From: Acidobacterium capsulatum ATCC 51196
Lineage (GTDB): Bacteria; Acidobacteriota; Terriglobia; Terriglobales; Acidobacteriaceae
Direction of reading: 5' to 3'
DNA: 64,000 nt
Assembly (NCBI RefSeq): GCF_000022565.1
Contig: NC_012483.1
Span: 1,798,001 to 1,862,000, forward strand
Positions 32,145-41,954 of the stretch are shown piece after piece (position 1 is the stretch's first letter; every line of letters begins with the position of its first letter). The notes under the pieces are model-generated. The model searched no databases. It worked only from the letters and a program-made list of their open reading frames with translations, and was not told where the DNA came from. A program made the translations under genes and the position numbers.

Positions 32145-33764
32145 ATGCTTTGGATAGCCCCTTCTGAAAAAGACGCTGGCACCACCACGCTTGAAAAGCG
32201 CTTGTGGGATGCCGCCGACCAGTTTCGCGCGAACTCTGACCTGAAGGCTTCGGAATACTCGCAGCCGATTCTGGGTCTTATCTTCCTGCGCTTCGCGGGC
32301 GTTCGCTTTGCCGCGCAGCGTGCCAGGCTGGAAAAGTCCGCCGCCAGTTCGCGGCGCGGCTCCCGTGTCGATGACCCTGCGGCCTACCACGCCGAGGGCG
32401 TGCTCTATCTGCCGCCCGACGCTCGCTTCGACCATCTGCTGTCGCTGCCCGAGGCTGCCGACATCGGCAAGGCCGTCAACGAGGCCATGCGCGAGATCGA
32501 GAAGCACAACGACCAGCTCTCCGGCGTGCTGCCGCGCAGCTACAACCGCTTCACCAGCAAGCTGCTTTCGGAGATCCTCAAGATGATCTCCGAGATCCCG
32601 GCCACGCTCGACTATGACGCCTTTGGCCGCATCTATGAATACTTCCTCGGCGAGTTCGCCCGCACCGAGGGCCAGGGCGGCGGCGAGTTCTACACGCCAT
32701 CGGCCATTGTGCGCCTGCTCACTGAGGTCATCGAGCCGTACCACGGGCGCATTCTCGACCCCGCCTGCGGCTCCGGCGGCATGTTCGTCTCCTCGGCGCG
32801 CTTTGTCGCCGAGCACAAGCACAACCCCTCCGCCGAGCTCTCCATTCACGGCGTGGAAAAGACCGACGAAACCGGCCGCCTCTGCCGCATGAACCTTGCC
32901 GTCCACGGGCTCGAAGGCACCATCAAGCACGGCGGCAACGTCAACACCTATTACGACGACCCGCACGCCGCCACCGGCAAGTTCGACTTTGTCCTCGCCA
33001 ATCCGCCCTTCAATGTGGATGCCGTCGATAAGGAGCGCCTGAAGGATGCCGTCGGCCCCAACCGGCGCTTTCCCTTCGGGCTGCCGCGCGTGGACAACGC
33101 AAACTACCTCTGGATTCAGCTTTTCTACTCCGCGCTGAATGACAAGGGCCGCGCGGGCTTCGTCATGGCCAACTCGGCCTCTGACGCGCGCTCCTCCGAA
33201 CAGGAGATTCGCCGGGAGTTGATCGAGGCTGGCGCGGTGGACGTAATGGTCGCTGTCGGCCCCAACATGTTCTATACGGTCACGCTGCCCTGCACGCTCT
33301 GGTTTTTCGACCGAGGCAAGGCCGCCACGCCGCGTGCTGATACGGTGCTCTTTCTGGACGCACGCCACATCTACCGGCAGATTGACCGCGCCCACCGCGA
33401 GTGGACGCCCGCGCAGACCGGCTTCCTCGCCAACCTTGTCCGGCTCTATCGCGGCGAGGCGCTCGACTACACCTTTGGCGGCGCGGAGGCCGAGGACAAG
33501 ATCAAGGAAGTCTTCGGCAAGAAGCCGAGATACGAAGACGTTCCTGGCCTGTGCAAGGTGGCCACGCGCAAGGAGATCGAAGCGCAGGGCTGGTCGCTCA
33601 ATCCGGGCCGCTACGTGGGCGTGGCTCCGGGCGAGGAGATCAGCGACGAGGACTTCAAGGAGAAGCTGGAAGAGTTGAACGAAGAACTCGAAACCCTCAA
33701 CGCGCAGGCACGGGAGTTGGAAGCTACGATTGCTCGCAATGTGGCTGAGATTTTGGGGGCGTGA
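32145..33764 (+). CDS. hsdM: Type I restriction-modification methyltransferase HsdM
   Basis: About 539 residues. Modification subunit of a type I system that methylates adenine in the target and also forms part of the restriction complex. The N-terminal HsdM helical domain ([20 protein letters not shown]) is followed by the SAM-binding motif [12 protein letters not shown] (about 203-214) and the adenine-methyltransferase motif NPPF (about 286-289). A coiled-coil-like C-terminus ([20 protein letters not shown]) probably contacts HsdS. I prefer ATG 32145; a TTG two codons earlier is in frame. First gene of an M-S-R operon; the stop overlaps the hsdS start. Confidence 0.95.
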   Translation: MLWIAPSEKDAGTTTLEKRLWDAADQFRANSDLKASEYSQPILGLIFLRFAGVRFAAQRARLEKSAASSRRGSRVDDPAAYHAEGVLYLPPDARFDHLLSLPEAADIGKAVNEAMREIEKHNDQLSGVLPRSYNRFTSKLLSEILKMISEIPATLDYDAFGRIYEYFLGEFARTEGQGGGEFYTPSAIVRLLTEVIEPYHGRILDPACGSGGMFVSSARFVAEHKHNPSAELSIHGVEKTDETGRLCRMNLAVHGLEGTIKHGGNVNTYYDDPHAATGKFDFVLANPPFNVDAVDKERLKDAVGPNRRFPFGLPRVDNANYLWIQLFYSALNDKGRAGFVMANSASDARSSEQEIRRELIEAGAVDVMVAVGPNMFYTVTLPCTLWFFDRGKAATPRADTVLFLDARHIYRQIDRAHREWTPAQTGFLANLVRLYRGEALDYTFGGAEAEDKIKEVFGKKPRYEDVPGLCKVATRKEIEAQGWSLNPGRYVGVAPGEEISDEDFKEKLEELNEELETLNAQARELEATIARNVAEILGA

Positions 33765-35053
33765 TGGCGAGTACAGTTGACGCGATTTCGATCGAGGAAG
33801 CAACCGAAAGGCTCATTGACTATCGAGGAAAAACTCCGCCCAAAACTGCGTCCGGTGTCCGATTGATCACAGCCAAAGTGGTCAAAGGCGGACAAATCCT
33901 CGAAGAGCCCAAAGAGTTCATCGCCGAAGACTTCTATGACGAATGGATGCGTCGTGGCCTGCCTCAAGAGCTAGACGTTCTGCTGACCACGGAAGCACCC
34001 CTAGGTGAAACCGCAATTTTACGGGATAAGACGCGAATTGCCTTAGCGCAACGAATCATTTTGCTTCGCGCCAAGCGTGAAGTTGTAGACCCACTATTTC
34101 TTTTCTATGCGCTTCAGTCAGACTTCGCGCAATCGGAGTTGAAGGCAAGAGCATCTGGAACAACTGTTCTGGGAATTAAACAAAGCGAACTAAGGCGAGT
34201 AAGGATTCCCCTTTTCTCGCTCTCGGCACAACTCAAGATAGGATCCATTCTCGCAACCTATGACGAGCTGATTGAGAACAACCAGCGGCGGATTCGGATA
34301 CTGGAGCAGATGGCCCGCAGGCTCTATCGCGAGTGGTTTGTTCACTTCCGCTTCCCCGGCCACGAAAACCATCCCCGCGTCCCATCTCCCCTCGGCGAAA
34401 TCCCACAAGGCTGGGAAGTTCGCAATCTGGAATGCCTGATGGTGCACCAGATTGGCGGAGGATGGGGTAAGGACGTTGCTGATGATACTTATACAGAACC
34501 AGCATGGGTAATTCGCGGAACTGATATACCCGGTGCTCGGAGTGCTCAGGTAGACTCGGTGCCATATCGCTATCACACGCTTTCCAATCTTCGATCCCGA
34601 AGGTTGCAAGCTGGGGATATTGTTTTCGAGGTTTCAGGGGGAAGCAAAGGTCAACCTGTGGGACGAACATTGCTGATAACGCCTGAGCTGCTCTCCGCTT
34701 TTGGCGGTGACGATGTGATGTGCGCGAGCTTTTGCAAAAGAATTCAACCTGACCAGACAGCCTACGGCCCCGAGATGCTTTACCTATCCTTTTTGGAGGG
34801 CTACGAATCGGGAGAGATTGAACAATATCAGGTCCAGTCAACCGGCATTTCCAACTTCAAGTGGACCGAATACATCGCCAACACATTACGAGTTGTGCCA
34901 CCCGACAGTTTGCGGAAAGACTTTCAGGAGATCGTTCGCCCTCTTCTGAGAGAAGTAGCAACGCTCGGTTTAAAGTCCGCAAACCTCCGCCGCACCCGCG
35001 ACCTGCTCCTCCCGCGCCTGCTTTCCGGCCAGATCAAGCTGGAGGCCAACTAA
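33764..35053 (+). CDS. hsdS: Type I restriction specificity subunit HsdS
   Basis: 429 residues from ATG 33764 (TGATG overlap with hsdM; a GTG one codon earlier is possible). HsdS supplies the two target-recognition domains. The first TRD spans about 1-160, followed by the central conserved helix with DELIENNQRRIRILEQMARR (about 170-189) and LYREWFVHFRFPGHE. The second TRD runs from about 210 to 385, then the distal conserved helix LRRTRDLLLPRLLSGQIKLE. Base composition is lower in GC than hsdM and hsdR, as is common for specificity genes that exchange TRDs by recombination. Confidence 0.94.
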   Translation: MASTVDAISIEEATERLIDYRGKTPPKTASGVRLITAKVVKGGQILEEPKEFIAEDFYDEWMRRGLPQELDVLLTTEAPLGETAILRDKTRIALAQRIILLRAKREVVDPLFLFYALQSDFAQSELKARASGTTVLGIKQSELRRVRIPLFSLSAQLKIGSILATYDELIENNQRRIRILEQMARRLYREWFVHFRFPGHENHPRVPSPLGEIPQGWEVRNLECLMVHQIGGGWGKDVADDTYTEPAWVIRGTDIPGARSAQVDSVPYRYHTLSNLRSRRLQAGDIVFEVSGGSKGQPVGRTLLITPELLSAFGGDDVMCASFCKRIQPDQTAYGPEMLYLSFLEGYESGEIEQYQVQSTGISNFKWTEYIANTLRVVPPDSLRKDFQEIVRPLLREVATLGLKSANLRRTRDLLLPRLLSGQIKLEAN

Positions 35054-35056
35054 CCC

Positions 35057-38000
35057 ATGTCGCTCCCGTACTCAGAGAACCTGCTGGTAGAACAGCCCGC
35101 CATCGAGCTGTTTCGCTGGATGGGCTGGGAGACGGTGGCGGCCATGGAAGAGACCTTTGGCGCGGGCGGTACGCTGGGCCGCGAAACCAAAGGCGAAGTG
35201 GTGCTGGTGCCGCGTCTGCGGGCGGCGCTCGAAAAGCTGAATCCCGGCCTGCCGCCGGAAGCCCTCACCACGGCCATCGACGAGCTGACGCGCGACCGCT
35301 CCGCGATGCTGCTGCCTTCGGCCAATCGCGAGGTGTACGAACTGCTGAAGGAAGGCGTTCTGGTTTCCCTTACCGACGGCGAGCACGGCGGCCAAAAGCA
35401 GGAGCGCGTACGGGTGATCGATTGGCAGAACCCGCAGGCCAATGACTTTCTGCTGGTGAACCAGTTGACCGTAACCGGCGCACTCTACACCTGCCGCCCA
35501 GACCTGGTGGCGTTTGTAAACGGCCTGCCATTGGTAGTGATTGAGCTGAAGAAACCCGGCGTGCCGGCGCGCGCCGCCTTTGACGAAAACCTGACACATT
35601 ATAAGGATCAGATTCCGGCGCTCTTCTGGCCGAATGCTTTTCTCATTTCCTCCAACGGCACCGAGAGCCGCGTCGGCTCGCTGACGGCGGACTGGGGCCG
35701 CTTCTTTGAGTGGAAGCGCGTGGAGCGCGAGGATGAGCTGAGGCGCGTCTCGCTGGAAGTGATGCTGCGCGGCGTGTGCGACAAGGCGCGGCTGCTGGAC
35801 ATGGTGGAGAACTTCACCGTCTTCTCTGAGGCGAAGGAAGGCATTGCCAAGATCATCGGCCAGAACCACCAGGTGCTGGGCGTGAACAATGCCGTGGCCT
35901 CCATGCTGCAGGCGCGGCAACAGGGCCACGGACGCGGCGGCGTCTTCTGGCAGACGCAGGGCAGCGGCAAGAGCTACTCAATGGTGTTTTTTGCGCAGAA
36001 GATTCTTCGCAGACAGCACGGCAACTGGACCTTTGTGATTGTGACCGACCGCGTGGAGCTGGACGACCAGATTGCCAAAACCTTCAAAGCCTGCGGAGCC
36101 GTGAGCGAGGCCGAGAGCAAGGTGTGCCATGCGGACAGCGGGAAGGATCTGCGCCAGTTGCTGCAGGGCAACCACCGCTACATCTTCACGCTGATTCAGA
36201 AGTTCCAGGTGGCGGAGGTGCTGAATGACCGGTCCGACATCATCGTGATGACGGACGAAGCGCACCGCAGCCAGTACGACACGCTGGCCTTGAACATGCG
36301 CGCTTCGCTGCCGAATGCGACCTTCCTGGCCTTTACCGGGACTCCGCTGATTGCCGGCGAGGAGCGCACCAAAGATGTCTTTGGCGACTACGTTTCCATT
36401 TACGACTTTCAGCAGTCGATGGAGGACGGAGCCACGGTGCGGCTGTACTACGAGAACCGCACGCCGGAGCTGGAACTCGTTAATCCAGACTTGAACGAGG
36501 ATATTTACGACGTCGTGGAAGACGCCGACCTCGACCCCGAACAGGAAAAGCGCCTGGAGCGCGAACTGAGCCGCCAGTACCACATCCTGACGCGTGATGA
36601 TCGTCTGGAGACGGTGGCGAAAGACATCGTCCGGCACTTTCTGGGGCGCGGATTCGCGGGCAAGGCGATGGTGGTTTCCATCGACAAGGCCACCGCGCTG
36701 CGCATGCATGACAAGGTGCGGAAGTATTGGGACGAAGAGACGGCGCGCGTAGAGCACGAGCTGCAGCGGACTGATTTGACGGAAGCACAGAAGGGCGAGC
36801 TGTGGCAGCGGCAGGAGCTGCTGCAGAAGACGGAGATGGCAGTGATTGTGTCTCCAGCACAGAACGAGATTGCCGAGATGCAGAAGCGCGGGCTGGACAT
36901 TGCGCCGCACCGCAAGCGCATGAATGAGTCGAAGCCCGGGCTGGACGAGCGCTTCAAGGATCCAAAAGACCCGCTGCGGCTGGTGTTTGTGTGCGCCATG
37001 TGGCTGACCGGCTTTGATGTGCCGAGCTGCTCGACCATCTACCTCGACAAGCCGATTCGCAACCACACACTGATGCAGACGATTGCCCGCGCGAACCGCG
37101 TCTTCCCCGGCAAGCACAGCGGCCTGATCGTGGATTATGCCAACGTCTTTGCCTCGCTAGAGAAAGCGCTGGCCATTTACGGCGCGGGCAAGGATGGCAA
37201 GTCGCCGGTCAAGGACAAGGTGAAGTTGGTCGAGGATTTGGCGGTTTCGCAGGAGGACGCGGTGCTCTACTGCGATAAGCACGGCGTACGGATTGACGAG
37301 ATCGATCAGTTACCTGCCAGCGGTTTTGAGAGGACAGGGCGGATTGGCGACGCCGTGAATGCGTTGATCTCTCCGGACAAGGTGCGACGCGACTTTCAGG
37401 CGCGCGAGCGGCTGGTGAGCACGCTCTACAACGCCATCAAGCCAGACCCGGCGGTGATGAAATTCGTTGGGCGTGTGTCGTGCCTCGCCGCCATTGCCGA
37501 TGCCATCAAGGCCAAGCTCAATCCTGATCCGGTCAGCATCTCGGCAGTGATGGCGGACATTGGCGCTCTGCTGGATGAGTCGATCACCGGCGTCTCGATG
37601 CGGGAGAAATCGTCGAACCTCCTCGACCTTTCGAAGATTGACTTTGACTCCCTGCGCAGCAAGTTTCGCGACTCGAAGCAGAAGAACACGGACCTGGAAG
37701 TGTTGAAAGCCGCAGTGCGCGTGCAGATGGAAAGGATGATCCGCCTGAACAAGTCGCGAATGAACTACCAGAGCAAATTTGAGGAACTGATCGAGGCATA
37801 CAACGCAGGCAGCCTGAACATCGAGGAGCTGTTTCGTGAGCTCGTGGCCCTGGGCCGCAGCCTGAACGATGAGCAACAGCGCCACGTCCGGGAAAACCTG
37901 ACGGAAGAGGAACTGGCCGTCTTCGACATTCTGACGCGCCCCGCCCCGGAACTGACAACCGAAGAACAGGCCGAAGTAAAGAAAGTAGCCCGGCAGTTGC

Positions 38001-38203
38001 TGGAACGCCTGAAAAATCTGCTGGTCATAGACTGGCGAAAAACCCGCCGCGCCCGCGCAGCCGTGGAAGACGCCATCAAGAGCCTGCTGGATGACGGCCT
38101 GCCGCGCGCCTACTCCAAGGATGTCTACGACCAGAAGTGCTCAGCGGTCTTCGAGCACTTCTACGAGAACTACCCTGAGCGCGATCTGAACGTTTACGAA
38201 TAG
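35057..38203 (+). CDS. hsdR: Type I restriction endonuclease subunit HsdR
   Basis: 1048 residues. The translocase-nuclease subunit that pulls DNA and cuts it. The N-terminal PD-(D/E)XK nuclease has RPDLVAFVNGLPLVVIELKK (about 147-166), giving the D...ExK site. The SF2 motor follows, with Walker A TQGSGKSYS (about 299-307), the DEAH box MTDEAHRSQ (about 398-406) and motif III-like LAFTGTPL. Later motifs include LTGFDVPSCSTIYLDKP and QTIARANRVFPG. The C-terminal helical part (about 850-1048) binds HsdM/HsdS. It starts 3 bases after hsdS. The three subunits look intact, so the system could be active. Confidence 0.95.
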   Translation: MSLPYSENLLVEQPAIELFRWMGWETVAAMEETFGAGGTLGRETKGEVVLVPRLRAALEKLNPGLPPEALTTAIDELTRDRSAMLLPSANREVYELLKEGVLVSLTDGEHGGQKQERVRVIDWQNPQANDFLLVNQLTVTGALYTCRPDLVAFVNGLPLVVIELKKPGVPARAAFDENLTHYKDQIPALFWPNAFLISSNGTESRVGSLTADWGRFFEWKRVEREDELRRVSLEVMLRGVCDKARLLDMVENFTVFSEAKEGIAKIIGQNHQVLGVNNAVASMLQARQQGHGRGGVFWQTQGSGKSYSMVFFAQKILRRQHGNWTFVIVTDRVELDDQIAKTFKACGAVSEAESKVCHADSGKDLRQLLQGNHRYIFTLIQKFQVAEVLNDRSDIIVMTDEAHRSQYDTLALNMRASLPNATFLAFTGTPLIAGEERTKDVFGDYVSIYDFQQSMEDGATVRLYYENRTPELELVNPDLNEDIYDVVEDADLDPEQEKRLERELSRQYHILTRDDRLETVAKDIVRHFLGRGFAGKAMVVSIDKATALRMHDKVRKYWDEETARVEHELQRTDLTEAQKGELWQRQELLQKTEMAVIVSPAQNEIAEMQKRGLDIAPHRKRMNESKPGLDERFKDPKDPLRLVFVCAMWLTGFDVPSCSTIYLDKPIRNHTLMQTIARANRVFPGKHSGLIVDYANVFASLEKALAIYGAGKDGKSPVKDKVKLVEDLAVSQEDAVLYCDKHGVRIDEIDQLPASGFERTGRIGDAVNALISPDKVRRDFQARERLVSTLYNAIKPDPAVMKFVGRVSCLAAIADAIKAKLNPDPVSISAVMADIGALLDESITGVSMREKSSNLLDLSKIDFDSLRSKFRDSKQKNTDLEVLKAAVRVQMERMIRLNKSRMNYQSKFEELIEAYNAGSLNIEELFRELVALGRSLNDEQQRHVRENLTEEELAVFDILTRPAPELTTEEQAEVKKVARQLLERLKNLLVIDWRKTRRARAAVEDAIKSLLDDGLPRAYSKDVYDQKCSAVFEHFYENYPERDLNVYE

Positions 38204-38308
38204 TAGATCATCCGAAAAAATAAGGGATGCAAGACAGAAGCACTACCTCGCGATCAGCAAACGCCACTATCGCATGGTGCGCCATTACTTCGCTGAATCG
38301 GCAAGGGT

Positions 38309-38373
38309 GTGTGGCCTGAGTGCCACACTTCGCAGAAACAACTTCAACGAGTGAATTGGCGATTATGCGCCAA
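38309..38373 (+). terminator. Two hairpins downstream of hsdR
   Basis: GTGTGGC (38309-38315) pairs with GCCACAC (38322-38328) around CTGAGT. A second hairpin follows: TTGGCG (38356-38361) with CGCCAA (38368-38373) around ATTATG. They lie 100-170 bases after the hsdR stop and may end the operon, although neither is followed by a T-run. The rest of 38204-38455 shows nothing else. Confidence 0.35.
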
Positions 38374-38455
38374 TCTGGATTCGCTCACTTCCTCGAAGGG
38401 CGTTTCCCGGTACCTACTTAGTTCTGCGCGGGCGCTTTAGGTGGGTGGATAAAAC

Positions 38456-39373
38456 CTAGCCGTTTCCTCGTTGTTGTCTCAGCTTTTGCAGCCTCGAGAC
38501 CGCCGCCTTAAGCTCCTGGTCTTCTTTGAGCACCTGAGCAAGCCGCTCGGCCAGCTCCGCCATGATCACTCTGATGTCGCCGGCCTTTTTCAGGCATTCC
38601 TCATCTGACTCTTTGTGCATCCCCTCACTCAGTGCATCGTGCAGCAGGAGGAGAGGGTTTGCGCCTGCGATCATCAGTTGGCTCGGTAAGCTCGACTTTA
38701 CACCTTCGAGTGCCTTCGTGAACTGAGTCTCGGATTTCGCGCGCGAAAGCTCTGCAATGAGATGCGGGTCGGCATTGAGTTTCTCCGCTGCCTTGATGAT
38801 CTCCTCGAGAATGACTCCTTTTTGACTCTCGATAACGCGCCGGTAGTAAGAAAAAGCTCCAATCCCAAGACCCTGATTTTCCGCTCGGCGGCCCTTTTGA
38901 AAGTACTCCCACTCGGGACGGAGTAGATCGATCAGCTTCGAAGGGAGAGGCGGACCGAATGATGGCCTCTCGCCGAATTTGCAGGCCGATGCCACATCGC
39001 GGCCGTGAGGAAGAGCCGCTTGGATCGCAAAGATCTTGATGCTCTCGCCGCAGTTTCTGCAGCGGTATTCGATGAAAGCAAAAAGGTCCTGGCCCTGGTC
39101 GAGCGAGAACTCTGTGTGCGCGCTGTATGTCCGGATGCCACCGCAGTTCTTTTCGGTAGGGCAATGCAATTCGATATCGGGAAGGACATACTGGTCGAGG
39201 TTCTGCATCGAATGAATCGATGGTGGCGCAAACGATGATCTGCTACGAGGAAACCCCTTCACAGACACGAGCACGCCGGGTGGCGTTGTTTCGAAAAATG
39301 CTCGGACCGAGATTGTTTTACTCTCTTGTTGCTGGCCTTGCGGGTTGTTGTCCCTCTTCTTCCCTTCGCTCAT
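38456..39373 (-). CDS. Zinc-ribbon protein with DUF4145-like region
   Basis: 305 residues from ATG 39373, which has AAGGGA about 7 bases upstream; the frame is open to 39436. A possible zinc ribbon is seen as HCPTEKNCGG and YRCRNCGESI (about 70-79 and 103-112). The sequence GIGAFSYYRRVIESQKGVIL (about 173-192) and the following helices resemble the DUF4145 type found in many restriction and defence neighbourhoods. The C-terminus (about 260-300) is a coiled coil (AELAERLAQVLKEDQELKAA). It lies 112 bases downstream of the DUF6527 gene on the same strand, so it might belong to the Ubl operon, but the gap leaves this open. Function unknown. Confidence 0.6.
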   Translation of the reverse strand: MSEGKKRDNNPQGQQQESKTISVRAFFETTPPGVLVSVKGFPRSRSSFAPPSIHSMQNLDQYVLPDIELHCPTEKNCGGIRTYSAHTEFSLDQGQDLFAFIEYRCRNCGESIKIFAIQAALPHGRDVASACKFGERPSFGPPLPSKLIDLLRPEWEYFQKGRRAENQGLGIGAFSYYRRVIESQKGVILEEIIKAAEKLNADPHLIAELSRAKSETQFTKALEGVKSSLPSQLMIAGANPLLLLHDALSEGMHKESDEECLKKAGDIRVIMAELAERLAQVLKEDQELKAAVSRLQKLRQQRGNG

Positions 39374-39485
39374 CACTGTGTCCCTTAAAGTTCGCCACGA
39401 AGCTCTGACTCCACTCGGCTTCCGTGTGAAGACCATGCTTGATGCACGGCCCGCACTTGGCGCGGATTGTTATCACTATTATTCC

Positions 39486-39968
39486 TTACAGCCCGAGAAT
39501 GTTGCCCCAGGCTGTAAGGCGGCTCCAAACCTTGGCAAGTCGCGATCGACGCGCAGGATTGCTTTCCGGTTCGGACGGGATGGTGTCGACAGGTTCAGGC
39601 AAGCTGACCGTTGGCTCCTCGAGCCGATCGTTGTAGTAGTCGCTCTTTCGCCCTCGATCATATGCCCGGCCCTCGGCAATTTCCTCTCGAGACCAAGAGC
39701 CTGACCAGCGAACCTTCCCCCCACGGATCCAGTAGTGGGAACGACACTCAAAGTTCCAGTTTCCTATGGAAGGATCGAGGGTCACATTTTCACCATCGAA
39801 GCAAAGCTTCCAGTCCGTCGGTGACAGTGGCGTGACGACCTCCTGTCCACACCCGCAAGCGCAAAGGTGAATTACGCTCGCCAGGCTCATTGAGACATAG
39901 AGCTCGCCTGGTTTGAGGATCTCTGGGATGGACTCCACGAACTGGGGTGCGAAATGGGTCGCCTTCAT
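39486..39968 (-). CDS. DUF6527-family protein of the Ubl operon
   Basis: 160 residues. It shows the DUF6527 pattern: HLCACGCGQEVVTPLS (cysteines 36, 38, 40) and LDPSIGNWNFECRSHYWIRG (about 64-83), with Ser67, Cys75 and His78 as candidate metal or catalytic residues. DUF6527 proteins are encoded beside bacterial multi-ubiquitin and ThiF/E1-like genes and have been proposed to act as peptidases or processing factors of these pathways; I cannot confirm the activity from sequence. The C-terminal 45 residues are polar and probably disordered. Its ATG overlaps the stop of the E1-like gene by 4 bases. Confidence 0.8.
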   Translation of the reverse strand: MKATHFAPQFVESIPEILKPGELYVSMSLASVIHLCACGCGQEVVTPLSPTDWKLCFDGENVTLDPSIGNWNFECRSHYWIRGGKVRWSGSWSREEIAEGRAYDRGRKSDYYNDRLEEPTVSLPEPVDTIPSEPESNPARRSRLAKVWSRLTAWGNILGL

Positions 39969-41146
39969 GCGGTTTTCTCTTCGCTCGTCAGCAGTTGAAA
40001 GTTGGTGGAGTAGGTGGAGTGATGCTCGTGATCTATGTCCTCATAGATCCCTGCGATTTTCTTCCACTTGATGACCGCGAACGCGGCGTTGAGCGCATTC
40101 AGCTCCGCAATCTGGATGTTCTGGGAGTAAACGCCGTCGTCTTCCATGTCGGCAAGGGGCACTCTTGAATCGATATGCGTAGTCTTCTCGCTGGTTCCCG
40201 CCGTTGTGCGGCACACAGCAAACAGCTGGTCGTTTGGCGTCACCTCGACCCCCATGCCTACATCTACGAACGGAGTTCTTCGCGCGCGAAGTGCATTGAG
40301 GACCACCTTCCTGACAGACCCACGGTCAACGCAGACAAAGACGAAATCAAAGCCGTTGAGAACATGAACGTTGATATCATCTAGTCGAATCGAGTGGGGT
40401 ACAACGCCATACCGCATCCGGCCGTAGACCTCCGCGAAATAATCGACTTTCTTTACCTGGCGCCTCAGATCGTCGAGCAATGCAGCGCCCGGCGAGCGGA
40501 AGGCATTGTGCTGGAGATAGAGGTCATCGTCGAACAGGTGGATCTCCTTCACGGGAGTTTTAGCAATGAAATCCAGAATGTAGCTGCCACTTCCACCGAC
40601 TCCGACGATCGCGATGCGCTGGCCGGCAACTCGCCCCGAGATCATGCCGATCCCAGCGCGGCTCGAAGCCGTGTCAATATAACGGAACACTGACTCCTCG
40701 TTCGAGGATTCGATCGGTTTGAAGGTCCGTGCGTCCACAGTCTGGTCCAGGGCCTTTGCCGCCGAAGAGATGACATCCACATAGCGGGTCATCTTCTCGT
40801 AATAGTTTGCGTAGCCTCCCGCAGGCTTATTCGAGAAAGAATGATGGATCACCAAGCCGGGCAACAGTTGCTGCGTCGTGCTGGCATGAGCGATCTGCAC
40901 GATCGGGGTCCCGTCCTTGCTGCGAGGATGATCGCCGATGAAGTGAACCACATGCGTGTTGGGACGGACGGTCACATCGCCGGCCAGGGTGAGCTCGGAG
41001 ACCAGCGAGCCGAAGGCGACCTGCCGCTGACCATTCACATACGGAACGGAGTGCACCAGGAGGTAGTTGCCCCGAACTTCCACCTCGTACCCTTCGTCAC
41101 GCAGCTGCTTCAGATCGGTGCTACGACTTATCAGTTGGTGTGACAT
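39965..41146 (-). CDS. E2-like/E1 (ThiF-type) fusion for a ubiquitin-like protein
   Basis: 393 residues. The C-terminal two thirds are a ThiF/E1 adenylation domain: IAIVGVGGSGSYILDFIAK (178-196) is the nucleotide loop, LFDDDLYLQHNAFRSPG (204-220) holds the acidic and arginine residues of the site, and FVCVDRGSVRKVVLNALRA follows (270-288). The N-terminal ~165 residues match the DUF6791 type of E2-like domain that precedes E1 domains in these operons. By my reading this domain contains no cysteine, so ordinary thioester E2 chemistry is not possible there; a serine or threonine route, or a non-catalytic role, would be needed. Candidate E1 cysteines are 272 and 312. The start overlaps the Ubl gene by 26 bases. 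Confidence 0.85.
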   Translation of the reverse strand: MSHQLISRSTDLKQLRDEGYEVEVRGNYLLVHSVPYVNGQRQVAFGSLVSELTLAGDVTVRPNTHVVHFIGDHPRSKDGTPIVQIAHASTTQQLLPGLVIHHSFSNKPAGGYANYYEKMTRYVDVISSAAKALDQTVDARTFKPIESSNEESVFRYIDTASSRAGIGMISGRVAGQRIAIVGVGGSGSYILDFIAKTPVKEIHLFDDDLYLQHNAFRSPGAALLDDLRRQVKKVDYFAEVYGRMRYGVVPHSIRLDDINVHVLNGFDFVFVCVDRGSVRKVVLNALRARRTPFVDVGMGVEVTPNDQLFAVCRTTAGTSEKTTHIDSRVPLADMEDDGVYSQNIQIAELNALNAAFAVIKWKKIAGIYEDIDHEHHSTYSTNFQLLTSEEKTA

Positions 41147-41870
41147 TGAAGAGCATCCCGTCCTTGATGTGAACTGTTTCGCCGGCGACCAGGCTGCCTT
41201 CTGGGTTAACCTTCGGCCCGCGCTTGTAGGTAACGGTGTAGTAAGTGGTTGCGTTCGGCTCCGCCTGAGGGAAGGCGAGCTTTACGACTTGCCAGAAGTT
41301 CAGAGTGGAAGTATGAACCTCCTTCGGCCGTGTGTTGACGAAGATGCGGTACTCCCGAGCGCGAGTGATGAAGCGCTCTACCCCAGGCTCCGCAAGGTTG
41401 ACGAACTCCTGATCGCCGATCGGACGCGCAGCCGACCCAGGGATCTCGAGGTACACCGTTGTCGTCGCGGGGTCGACAACTGCAAGCTTCTTGAGTGTCA
41501 GCCCTGTGATGCGCGAAGCTCCCCAGTCGAACAAACGGCCATTGAGCAGGAAACGAAAAGAGCGGTCGGTGCGGAAAATGATGAAGCGCTCGGCCCCGGA
41601 ATGACGCAGGTCGGTGGTCTCGTCAGGCCGCAGCTCTTCGAGCAGTCCGTTCTGGAGCACCCGGTAGGCGACGTACTCGACGAGGTTGGAGATCCCGGCT
41701 GCTTGAAGGACCTGAGTGCCGGTGGGTTGAGGGTTGAAGATCGTACGCGGCTCGAAATGGAGCGCGTCGTTGCCGATCAGGACGCGGTAGGGTCCGTGCT
41801 CCCGGACCATGCGCCCGGCAAGGAGCGCTTCTATAATATCCTCTGTATTTTCAGTTTCCTGATTGTTCAT
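41121..41870 (-). CDS. Triple ubiquitin-like (multiubiquitin) protein
   Basis: 249 residues with three beta-grasp units: about 27-98 (YRVLIGNDALHFEPRTIFNP), 104-169 (FRFLLNGRLFDWGASRITG) and 173-245 (YRIFVNTRPKEVHTSTLNFW). The third is a clear Multi_ubiq domain with YYTVTYKRGP, SLVAGETVHIKDGMLFNV and the end TPTDKS. There is no C-terminal diglycine, so activation would use another terminal residue or need processing. The ribosome site GGAGGT lies 5 bases before ATG 41870. It is the first gene of a three-gene operon with the E2/E1 fusion and the DUF6527 protein, and is divergent from the sigma/ImmA module. Role: the modifier that would be attached to targets. Confidence 0.85.
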   Translation of the reverse strand: MNNQETENTEDIIEALLAGRMVREHGPYRVLIGNDALHFEPRTIFNPQPTGTQVLQAAGISNLVEYVAYRVLQNGLLEELRPDETTDLRHSGAERFIIFRTDRSFRFLLNGRLFDWGASRITGLTLKKLAVVDPATTTVYLEIPGSAARPIGDQEFVNLAEPGVERFITRAREYRIFVNTRPKEVHTSTLNFWQVVKLAFPQAEPNATTYYTVTYKRGPKVNPEGSLVAGETVHIKDGMLFNVTPTDKS

Positions 41871-41954
41871 AATTACCTCCGTGTGGTGCGATCTTGGTCA
41901 GGAAAGCGACCGTTGCGAACGCCTCACACAGAGGTATGCTGAATTGCCAGGTGG

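Noticed and set aside
32118-33803. 561-codon open frame on the minus strand
   Set aside because: It is exactly antisense to hsdM, which has clear DPACGSGG and NPPF motifs; GC-rich genes often leave such shadow frames.
35978-37117. 379-codon open frame on the minus strand
   Set aside because: Antisense to hsdR with its intact helicase motifs; no recognisable protein pattern.
41121-41150. Diglycine terminus on the triple-Ubl protein
   Set aside because: The protein ends TPTDKS and no alternative frame adds a GG tail.
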